From CAYTRP01 sp964625145 (GTDB taxonomy: Bacteria; Sumerlaeota; Sumerlaeia; SLMS01; JAHLLQ01): a DNA stretch of 36,021 nt. The stretch is taken from positions 1-36,021 of the forward strand of contig CAZVAQ010000021.1 in assembly GCA_964625145.1 (NCBI GenBank), written 5' to 3'. The notes beneath the pieces were generated by a model. The model did no database searches. It was not told the origin of the DNA and worked only from the letters and a program-made list of their open reading frames with translations. Positions 22,231 to 29,562 of the stretch are shown in pieces (position 1 is the first letter of the stretch; each line of letters begins with the position of its first letter). A program made the translations under genes and the position numbers.

Positions 22231-25200
22231 GCGGAGGCACCTCCGGCGGTCACCAACGTGAGGGCACCGGCGACGTATTGTGCGTAAGAGTCCGAGCCCT
22301 CTTCGGGGCCTTCCCCGGTTGTGCCGGGTTCCCAAGCTCCCACGCCGTTCAGCCCGCCATCCTCTGCCTTGGTGATTCGAACGAGGGTCTCCTTGGGCAC
22401 CGTGTTGATGGCGTGATTGTCCGCCTCGCCCCCAAACATGAGTGCCATGGTTCCTTTCGCCTTGTGGAAGAGCGTATCGGTCTGGTGCATCGGCATCAGC
22501 CAGTTCCGGGTCAGCGATTGGTGGGAACCGTATCGGAGGCTGGACTGGTAGCCCGTTCCTTCAGAGCGCGCCAACCCATCGGGCCGGCTCTCGTGGGCCA
22601 ACACGCTGCGCTCCGTGGCAATCCACGGAGAATGCTTCATCATGACGACACCGCGCGGCCACGCATCATTGAAGGTGATGCGCAACATGCACCGGCTGAC
22701 GCGGTAGAGAAACTCGGCCCTGGCGCGTTTCACCGGATCCAGATCCTGGATGGCTTCCTGCCATCCGCGGAACGGACGATCGGCGGGATTGGCGTCGACA
22801 TAAACATAGTCGCCGTTCTTCAGGCCCAGTTGTCGCGCGTCTGCCGGATTGATGTGCATCTGGTGTTCGCCGATGCTGGGCATGCGGCGGTCACGGCGCT
22901 TGATGTCGCTGAAGTTCGAATCCCAGATTTGCGACCAGTCCACCGCAGCCCAGGAGGAATGCACGCGATGGCGCCCCTTGGGGGTGAGCCCATAGAAGCG
23001 GAAGCCCGCCTCCCACAAGGGATTCGTCGTGCCTTTGACTTCAGACCACGGCAGCTTGATGTTGCGGATAGTACGCTCGTCCCAATGCATGGCATCGCGG
23101 CCCAGGCCGAAATCCTCCGGCCGGATGAGCGGGTTCCTGGAGACGATGACATTCGGCAGATAGGGTGTGGCCTCCGGGGGTTCCCGGTGCACGATGAAAT
23201 TCTCGCCGTGCAGGATGGCCTCCGGAATGTCGCAGTACGCGTTCATGCGCCCGGTGTCGGTCCAGAATGGCATGTCGTCGTGGATACATTCCCAGAATGG
23301 CATGCGCGGATAGGTGCGGAAGAGGAAGAGGGCCGCCCCGGGCTCGCCGAACTTGCCTTCAAGGATGTCATCCACCTTGTAGCCGGTGGTGGTGATGGAG
23401 GCGTCGAGGATGCGCTGCATGTAGACTTTGACGCCGTTCCTCTTGTCATCCAGGATAAATTTCCAGTAGGCGGCAAAGCGTGGGTCGTTGACCTCGCGAC
23501 CAAGGGCCTCGGCCGTCTCCGCAAGGATGCGCACATCATCGCGTCCATCGTAGACTGGTGGAATTCCGCCCGTCCAGATTTGCAGGAACGGATTGGAGCA
23601 GGACCCGGTCACCTCGTAGGTCTGGAACTCCGCCCAGGAAAGCGCCGGCAGCACCATGTCGCTGTATTCGCAGGACGAAGTCAGCTCGATGTCCTGTGAG
23701 ATGATGCAGTCGATCTTCGGGTTCACATTGAAAAACATGTCGTAGGCATGCTTCGCGTTGTTCAGCAGGTTCACGTTGGTGAACCACTGGAACTTCGTCG
23801 GCGACGGCATGTGCGTCTCGCCGGTGAAGTTCATGCGGCCAAACTTGGGCGTCTCGACGATGAGTGGCCGCTCGCCGTGGTTCCAGTAGGCGGGCTCCTC
23901 GTCCTTGGTGCGCTTGTTGGGGACGATGTCTCCGCCCCAAGCGGTGGGATCAAGATTTGGGTTGAAGGGATCCTCGTGTAGATAGGCTGCGATTCCCGCC
24001 CCGACCCCCTTGGCCCCTTGGAAGAGGGCCAGCTTGTAGTTGCCGGCCCATGTGTGGCATCCCGTGCCGGGCAATCCAATGGATCCGCTCAGCATGAGTG
24101 GCAGATACTGCGCCCGGTTCGCCAGCGTTGCGTGGAACCAATGGTTGATCCCCTCGCCTATGTGGATGGCGACCCCGCGCCCCGCCTTGGCCGTTTCCCA
24201 GATATCCCGCGCCAGTTGCTCGATGAGTGACTTGTCCGAGCCGGTGATCTCCGAGACAGTGTCGAGGTCATAGTCCTCCAGATGGATGCGATAGGCTGCC
24301 CACAAGCTCATGACTTCGACCTCCGATCCGTCCACCAACCTCAATGTTCCGCGCCAATCCAGCCGGGGGTCGATGCCGGCCTTCTGCAGACGTGTCCCCA
24401 CGTCGTCGCGCGTGATGGGCCGTGGTTCGCCGCTCGCAGCGTCGATGTACACAAAGTCACCGATCTTCTCGTACTGCTGGTCGGTGATGTTTTGGACCTT
24501 GTAGGATGGGCCCTCCCGATCCAGGCCCGGGCGATAGTCGGCAAAGACTTCATGGGCACGCAGGCGCTTGAGATTGTCCGTGCGCACCAGAAGCGGGAAG
24601 TCGGTGAAGGCCTTCACGAACTTCTCGTCGTACCAATCGTTGTCCATCATGACGCGGGTGACGCCGAGGAACAGCGCCGTATCCGTGACGCCAGGGCGCA
24701 CCTTGATCCAGTAGTTCGCCTTGCTGGCGCCGGGTGAGTACTCCGGCGTGATCATGACGATCTTTGCCCCGCGCTCCATCGTCTCGATGAAGAAGTGCGC
24801 CTCGGGCATTTTGTTCTCGACGAAGTTTGTGCCGCACGAGATGTGCAGGCCGGAATTGCGCATGTCGTTCAGGTCGATGTCCGATGCCTGCAGTCCGTGG
24901 ACATAGGGCATGCCGGGGGCCTGGTCGCCATGCCATGTGTAGTTGGACCATTGGCGGCCACCCAGCGCCTCCTCGGGCGGCACACCACGGATCTTCTCGT
25001 CGAGCAGGGCCAGCATGTTGGCCCAGCGGTAAATCCCGTACTTTCCCATGACGCCCAGGACACCCATGCCGCCGCGCATCTTCATGGTGCGGGTGCCGGC
25101 GCCCTTCATGCAATCTACCATCTCCGGCTCATAGCCGTCCTTGCGCAATCGCGCCGCGCCGGCTTCGCCGCTGTAGGTAGTGGCGATGGCCACTGCTGCC

Positions 25201-25787
25201 TTTGCATGATAGGACAACGCCGTCTCCCACGAGACGGGCACCAACGCGTCGGAGCCGCGCGTGTTGAACTTGTATTTGTCCCGCAAGGATGGATCATCCG
25301 ACAGTGAGGGGAATCCATCGTCGGCCCACCGCATCCAACCCTGCCGGATCAATGGTCCCTTCAGCCGGTAGGGTCCGTACACACGCTTTTGGAACATGTA
25401 GCCTTTCTGGCAGCCCCGCGGAAACCACGCGGTTGTGGAGCTGTTGCCATACAGGTCGCCCACGGGCTTCTTTTCATAATTCTGCTCCGCGCGCACGAAC
25501 ACACCATTGCGCACGAAGGCGCGCAATCGGCAGTTCGCCGTGTCATTGGGAGCGCAGACAAAGGCGAAGCTTCGGTCGTAGCGATACTGGTCCAGGTAGA
25601 TCGACTCCCAATCCCGCGAAGGATAATGCGCGAGGGGGTTGGGAATTGTCTCCGTCGCCACCAGTTGTCCAAGACCCATCTGCCACCCGACCAGCGATAC
25701 CCCACCGGCAGTCAACAGGGTCATGAATTGCCGGCGCGACAGCTCAAAGGCTTCCTGCCTGCCGGTTGTTGTCTGGTTGTCTTTCAT
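22227..25787 (-). CDS. nxrA: Nitrite oxidoreductase/nitrate reductase molybdopterin (alpha) subunit, NxrA-type, Tat-exported
   Basis: Predicted 1186-residue type II DMSO reductase-family catalytic subunit (Mo-bisPGD). Tat motif SRRQFM with Arg18-Arg19 indicates periplasmic location. The FS0 iron-sulfur ligands read C78, D82, C86 and C126 (CAPNDTANC): the Asp is the feature of Nitrospira/anammox NxrA where NarG has Cys in that position and His in the first. Mo-ligand Asp288 is in SNYTWHGDQAPG, as in NarG Asp222. Other NxrA-like segments: YRWANMLALLDEKIRG and EALGGRQW. The enzyme interconverts nitrate and nitrite; direction in vivo cannot be read from sequence. Start ATG overlaps the upstream cytochrome stop as ATGA. 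Related chlorate, selenate or hydrocarbon enzymes are less like it. Confidence 0.9.
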   Translation of the reverse strand: MKDNQTTTGRQEAFELSRRQFMTLLTAGGVSLVGWQMGLGQLVATETIPNPLAHYPSRDWESIYLDQYRYDRSFAFVCAPNDTANCRLRAFVRNGVFVRAEQNYEKKPVGDLYGNSSTTAWFPRGCQKGYMFQKRVYGPYRLKGPLIRQGWMRWADDGFPSLSDDPSLRDKYKFNTRGSDALVPVSWETALSYHAKAAVAIATTYSGEAGAARLRKDGYEPEMVDCMKGAGTRTMKMRGGMGVLGVMGKYGIYRWANMLALLDEKIRGVPPEEALGGRQWSNYTWHGDQAPGMPYVHGLQASDIDLNDMRNSGLHISCGTNFVENKMPEAHFFIETMERGAKIVMITPEYSPGASKANYWIKVRPGVTDTALFLGVTRVMMDNDWYDEKFVKAFTDFPLLVRTDNLKRLRAHEVFADYRPGLDREGPSYKVQNITDQQYEKIGDFVYIDAASGEPRPITRDDVGTRLQKAGIDPRLDWRGTLRLVDGSEVEVMSLWAAYRIHLEDYDLDTVSEITGSDKSLIEQLARDIWETAKAGRGVAIHIGEGINHWFHATLANRAQYLPLMLSGSIGLPGTGCHTWAGNYKLALFQGAKGVGAGIAAYLHEDPFNPNLDPTAWGGDIVPNKRTKDEEPAYWNHGERPLIVETPKFGRMNFTGETHMPSPTKFQWFTNVNLLNNAKHAYDMFFNVNPKIDCIISQDIELTSSCEYSDMVLPALSWAEFQTYEVTGSCSNPFLQIWTGGIPPVYDGRDDVRILAETAEALGREVNDPRFAAYWKFILDDKRNGVKVYMQRILDASITTTGYKVDDILEGKFGEPGAALFLFRTYPRMPFWECIHDDMPFWTDTGRMNAYCDIPEAILHGENFIVHREPPEATPYLPNVIVSRNPLIRPEDFGLGRDAMHWDERTIRNIKLPWSEVKGTTNPLWEAGFRFYGLTPKGRHRVHSSWAAVDWSQIWDSNFSDIKRRDRRMPSIGEHQMHINPADARQLGLKNGDYVYVDANPADRPFRGWQEAIQDLDPVKRARAEFLYRVSRCMLRITFNDAWPRGVVMMKHSPWIATERSVLAHESRPDGLARSEGTGYQSSLRYGSHQSLTRNWLMPMHQTDTLFHKAKGTMALMFGGEADNHAINTVPKETLVRITKAEDGGLNGVGAWEPGTTGEGPEEGSDSYAQYVAGALTLVTAGGASA

Positions 25788-27613
25788 TGCGTCGCTCCTG
25801 GAAGATCACCGCTCACGGGTTGACCATCAGCGTTCATTGCCGTTTGCATGCTTGTGGATACACTCTCCATGGCGGGAAGGATCAGATGATGCCATGATGA
25901 GACGAGCTTGGTGCCGCCTCGATCGCCGCGCGAACCATCCCACACTGCAAAGGCCACGGGGATCGAGTCACGCAAAGCGAAGTCCACATCGGCATCCTGT
26001 CCAGTCGACAGCTCGCGTACGATCACCACACGCCACACATCACCTATGCGGAAGGCGGAGGAGGTCAGGTCCTGATGCACAGCATCCTGCAGCGTCAGCG
26101 AACCAAATCCCCTGGCGTTTGATTCCAGGGCGGGGCGATCCGCCAGCAATGATTCGGACAGGGGATTGTTTGAATCCGACGCAGTAATGAAGGAGGGAAG
26201 GCGCCTTTCCCCCGCATCGGCATCCTGCGTGGTGGGTGGATCGCTTGGTGGCGTCAGGCGGTGTGCCTGCCAATGCCAGATGTTCACCGCTGGCTGGTCG
26301 GGTTCGTCCGCCCGCGGCACACCCATGGGGATCGCCGGCGCTTCATCGGTCATTGCCAGCATCACCGCAACGGCATCGGGAAAGATGGCGTGGTCGCGGC
26401 CGGCGTCCCAGGTTGGATCCGTCCACTCCAAGCAAAGAGACAGACGCTCCTTGTTGCGCGCGGCCCGCACGGCCAGTTGACCCGGCTTGCCGGACTTCTC
26501 CCACACGGGCCACAGGGAGATTCGGGTCGGCGCGACGCCAAGCCACTCGCGATGGGTTGGATCCAGCAGCATCGCCGCATCGGCCGCCGTGTGCGGCACC
26601 ACCCGGGTTCCCGAGGGCTCGGCTGCAGAACGCGTGGCGCTTGTGCCTCCAGAGAAGGACTGTACATGAGCGACAAGCGCCCACGCATCGGTCAGGTTGC
26701 GGCTGCCATCGGGATTCTCCACCGCAACGGCGGACTCATAGCCGATCATCGGCGTTCCGGGTATGCCGCGCAGGACTGTGCGGACAAGGTCCTCCGGGCT
26801 CGGGCCGGACTTGAAGACGCCGGTGGTGAAATCCGCCGCACCGATGGGGAATCCGAGAGAATCCACAAGGGTGTCGATGTTGGGGCCGTCACCGCGGCCG
26901 GCCGTTCCATGACACCCAACGCAACCCAGCGATTCGAACAAGTTGGCCCCGCGCGCCAGGAGACCGGGCGTAGTGGGAGGTTGAGTTCCCGCATCCAGCG
27001 GCTCTGGATCCGGCGGCGCCGGATCGGCGTTGAGCGAGACGACGTAGTTGGCCAGCCCGGCGATCTCCGCCTCAGTCAAGACACGGCGGAACCCCACCAT
27101 CGCACTGCGGGCAACTCCGTCCATGATGGCGCGCCGGGCGGCGGCTTCACGCTCCGCCACCGTGGCGCCCTCTTGAACAAACCGCAATGGGCTGTCCACA
27201 AAATTGCGAGGCCGTGGCATCAAGTGCGGAGCCGCGAGGCCATCGCCTCGCCCTTGGGGACCGTGGCAAGCTGCGCAGTGCTGTGCGTAGACTCCCAGCA
27301 CAGCATCCCGCGATGGGAGCATGGCAGTATTGGCCACGGGCACCACCGAAGGCCGGATGGGCAGCGGAGCCACAACACCAGTAGGAGAGTCTCCTCCGAC
27401 AGCGGAGACGGCCGGCGTGTTTCCCGCGGGCATCATCATGGTCATCGCCACGGGCACTTCGCGCGGCGCGGCGGGAGCCGCGCGGTAGACGGCATAGCCG
27501 AGAATCCCCAAGTTTACGGCGATCACGGCAGCGACTGCGACCGCCGTCATCAGACGGAATCCGGCATTCGGGCCCGCGGCCGGAGCGGCAACCTTTGGTG
27601 CGTCGACGGACAT
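25784..27613 (-). CDS. Diheme cytochrome c fused to heme-b gamma-type (ethylbenzene dehydrogenase/NxrC-like) domain
   Basis: Predicted 609-residue electron-transfer protein. An uncleaved-looking N-terminal helix (21-44) would anchor it with the rest in the periplasm. Two cytochrome c domains follow: C113-A-A-C-H117 and C231-V-G-C-H235. From about residue 340 the sequence (ISLWPVWEKSG, LSLCLEWTDPTWD, FPDAVAVMLAM, VNIWHWQAHR) matches the gamma subunits of type II DMSO reductases, such as EbdC and NxrC, which bind heme b through Met and Lys. So the usual separate gamma subunit and its cytochrome partner are one chain here. ATG has CGGAG about 9 nt upstream. It is the first gene of the respiratory cluster, with the candidate operator 96 bp before its start. 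Confidence 0.88.
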   Translation of the reverse strand: MSVDAPKVAAPAAGPNAGFRLMTAVAVAAVIAVNLGILGYAVYRAAPAAPREVPVAMTMMMPAGNTPAVSAVGGDSPTGVVAPLPIRPSVVPVANTAMLPSRDAVLGVYAQHCAACHGPQGRGDGLAAPHLMPRPRNFVDSPLRFVQEGATVAEREAAARRAIMDGVARSAMVGFRRVLTEAEIAGLANYVVSLNADPAPPDPEPLDAGTQPPTTPGLLARGANLFESLGCVGCHGTAGRGDGPNIDTLVDSLGFPIGAADFTTGVFKSGPSPEDLVRTVLRGIPGTPMIGYESAVAVENPDGSRNLTDAWALVAHVQSFSGGTSATRSAAEPSGTRVVPHTAADAAMLLDPTHREWLGVAPTRISLWPVWEKSGKPGQLAVRAARNKERLSLCLEWTDPTWDAGRDHAIFPDAVAVMLAMTDEAPAIPMGVPRADEPDQPAVNIWHWQAHRLTPPSDPPTTQDADAGERRLPSFITASDSNNPLSESLLADRPALESNARGFGSLTLQDAVHQDLTSSAFRIGDVWRVVIVRELSTGQDADVDFALRDSIPVAFAVWDGSRGDRGGTKLVSSWHHLILPAMESVSTSMQTAMNADGQPVSGDLPGATQ

Positions 27614-27922
27614 CTGGACGTGCTCCGTTGTGGACGAATGGGTGGCCCGCCTCGAGCCTGCACCTGCCCCCCGAACCAGACCACGCAGCGACGATTGATG
27701 GCCGATTACTGGATAAATCTATCCAGAGGTGCAATAGAAAAAGCGCATCCATCCTCCGGCCCCTCGGAACCGGGCGTCAGGACGTCGCCTGTCACCCAAA
27801 CAACCCGGCAGGATCGCATAGACGATCCGCGCAGTCTGAGAACCGGCAGCGCGATGGATTCATCCCAACGAACTGCCAGATGTTCAGTCTTGGGGATTCG
27901 AATACACCTGGGAGCGCAGGAC
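27614..27922. other. Intergenic control region upstream of the respiratory cluster
   Basis: 309 bp without a convincing gene. It holds the perfect palindrome at 27709-27726, and a weaker inverted repeat (GGATCG at 27811-27816 with its complement at 27823-27828). On the minus strand TTGCAC followed 18 bp later by AGTAAT is the best promoter guess and would place the first palindrome between -35 and -10. An open frame crossing it is a shadow of the neighbouring lyase gene. No clear terminator for the PL6 gene was found. Confidence 0.5.
27709..27726. promoter_or_regulatory. Perfect palindrome, candidate operator of the NXR-complex III cluster
   Basis: CTGGATA-AATC-TATCCAG, 7-bp arms with a 4-bp centre, located 96 bp upstream of the ATG at 27613. 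Two Rrf2 regulators encoded in the cluster are candidate binders; Rrf2 proteins bind short palindromes. No second clear copy was noticed in the window. Confidence 0.5.
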
Positions 27923-29467
27923 TTACTGCACCCACCAACTGTCGATGGTGAGTATCGGGCGCAGCCACTTCGCGCCGACCTGCGCGGATTGGAGCGGGCT
28001 GTGCAGGATGGGGGCAGTGGAGACTTCGTCTGCCCCGATATCCGCCGCCAGCCCTGCCTGGCGGCGTTGGCCGTCCATGTCGTGAGGAACCAGTAGGATT
28101 GGATCCGCAGTGTCAATCAGCGGACTTCCAAATTTGGGGCGATACATTCCATCGTCAGAGACCGACAGCATTGGGTCGGTCAACGTGGTGCCGGACAGGG
28201 CGGGCGTATAGCCGATCGCTCCTCCGGTCATGATATTGCCCGCCCATGTAAAGTTTACAGGCGGAGTGATGATCCGGATCAGGGGGCCGGTGGAGCCAAG
28301 GACCACATTGTTGGCGACAAGGGAATCGGCGGGTGCGACGGTCGTGTCGCCTTCGCTGGCGGTATTGCCAATGGAGAATGGTTCGCGGCAATTGACGATG
28401 GTGTTGTAGGCGATCGTCACATCCTCGATCGGCAGGTAGCGATTGAGGGGAGAGTCTGGAACTCCATTCATGAGGGCGATGGCAGCGCGCGTGCCGGTGC
28501 CTTGGAGATTTTCGAAGTAGTTGTTGGTGACGACGTGGCGAGGGCCGACAATACGGACGCCGCTGGAGTTGCTGATCCCTTCGCCAAGGAAGAAGCTGCC
28601 GTCCACCACGCAATCGCTGCCATGGCGAAGCGTCAGTTGGCCACGATTGCGGCGGAACGTGTTGTGCAGGAACTGATTGCCGACGGACTTGCTGGAGATG
28701 AGCTCGATCTCGCCGTCGCATTCCTCGAACAGGTTCCCCCGCACGATGACATTGGACTCCAGCATCGAGGTATCGCTGGTTCCGATGCGGATGGTTTCAA
28801 AGCCATTCCCACTGCCCGGGGTGCGGCCATAGAAGTGGCATCCCTCTATCACAGCGGAACTCGGTGGTTGGCTTCCATCAAGCCAGACCGTCAGCGTGAC
28901 CCCACGATGTGTCCGCTCGCCGAATGTGCAGTCCTCCACCCGGTTGCCGGTGCCATAGATGGAGACCCACTTGTAGTCGAAATCATCGTCGGCGGGATTG
29001 CACCCAATCATCGCCACGTTTCGCAGGACGCTGTCGTGCGCAAGCTCGTCGCTGTCCTTGCGGAACTCGACCAGGGCATGCCCGGTGGACACGGCGCCGT
29101 CAAAGAACAGGCCGTCCACGTGCATGTTCGGTCCCTCGATGCGAAGGCGCGAGCTGCCGGTGAGCCGCACGCCGCCGGGCGTCGAGGCGCGCAGGACAAT
29201 GGGCGCCACCGACGTGCCCCCGATGCCATTGGCGCTTCGTTCGCCATAGAACCGTAGCTCCACATCGCGCCATTCGCCATCGCACAGGACGATTTCCGAA
29301 CCGGGAACTGCATTGGCGAGGGCAGTGTTGAACTCCGACACTGTTGAGACGCACGAAACCGTTTCGCGCCGGGACGGGCCGGCATCAATCCCGGCGATGG
29401 GATGTGCCACGACTTGACCACAAAGCATCACAGTGGCGGCGAACGCGGTGAGAAGTCGATGGGGCAT
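27923..29467 (-). CDS. Polysaccharide lyase family 6 (alginate lyase / chondroitinase B-type)
   Basis: Predicted 514-residue secreted beta-helix lyase that cleaves uronate-containing polysaccharide by beta-elimination. Signal peptide at about 1-21 (cleavage near VVA). PL6 hallmarks: DGEIELISSKSVGNQ with the catalytic-base Lys260, and FRRNRGQLTLRHGSDCV with catalytic Arg281; the acidic residues just before Lys260 fit the calcium site. N-terminal part shows VSEFNTALANAVPGSEIVL and RIEGPNMHVDGLFF as in family members. Alginate (M-rich) or dermatan sulfate are the known PL6 substrates. ATG 29467 begins the signal peptide; ribosome site is weak, and the terminator at 29495-29524 lies just upstream, so no room remains for a normal promoter in between. 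Confidence 0.9.
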   Translation of the reverse strand: MPHRLLTAFAATVMLCGQVVAHPIAGIDAGPSRRETVSCVSTVSEFNTALANAVPGSEIVLCDGEWRDVELRFYGERSANGIGGTSVAPIVLRASTPGGVRLTGSSRLRIEGPNMHVDGLFFDGAVSTGHALVEFRKDSDELAHDSVLRNVAMIGCNPADDDFDYKWVSIYGTGNRVEDCTFGERTHRGVTLTVWLDGSQPPSSAVIEGCHFYGRTPGSGNGFETIRIGTSDTSMLESNVIVRGNLFEECDGEIELISSKSVGNQFLHNTFRRNRGQLTLRHGSDCVVDGSFFLGEGISNSSGVRIVGPRHVVTNNYFENLQGTGTRAAIALMNGVPDSPLNRYLPIEDVTIAYNTIVNCREPFSIGNTASEGDTTVAPADSLVANNVVLGSTGPLIRIITPPVNFTWAGNIMTGGAIGYTPALSGTTLTDPMLSVSDDGMYRPKFGSPLIDTADPILLVPHDMDGQRRQAGLAADIGADEVSTAPILHSPLQSAQVGAKWLRPILTIDSWWVQ

Positions 29468-29494
29468 GTGGAGACGCTTTAGGTGGGAATCGGC

Positions 29495-29524
29495 AAAAGG
29501 CAGGGAACCCGAAGGTCCCCTGCC
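29495..29524 (-). terminator. Rho-independent terminator after the secreted beta-helix gene
   Basis: Minus strand: GGCAGGGGACC, loop TTCG, GGTTCCCTGCC, then TTTT. The stem is 11 bp with one mismatch and carries a UUCG tetraloop, a very stable form. It follows the stop at 29563 by 38 bp; its T run ends 27 nt before the PL6 start codon. Confidence 0.75.
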
Positions 29525-29562
29525 CATGGTGAATCGAGCCGTGGCTGATGCCACCAGTGCGC

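Noticed and set aside
20580..25787. Reading the alpha/beta pair as a standard membrane nitrate reductase NarGHI
   Set aside because: No NarI follows, the alpha subunit has a Tat signal and the Asp-containing FS0 motif, and the beta subunit matches NxrB in length and sequence.
27811..27828. Inverted repeat GGATCG-N6-CGATCC as terminator of the PL6 gene
   Set aside because: Stem is short and no T run follows on the minus strand.
26261..28096. 611-codon plus-strand open frame opposite the cytochrome fusion
   Set aside because: It overlaps a gene with two CxxCH domains and a gamma-type domain on the other strand; its translation shows no domain and is Arg/His rich.
27706..28116. 136-codon minus-strand frame between the PL6 and cytochrome genes
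   Set aside because: Half of it lies in the PL6 gene in another frame; the remainder covers the palindrome and has no ribosome site or recognisable domain.
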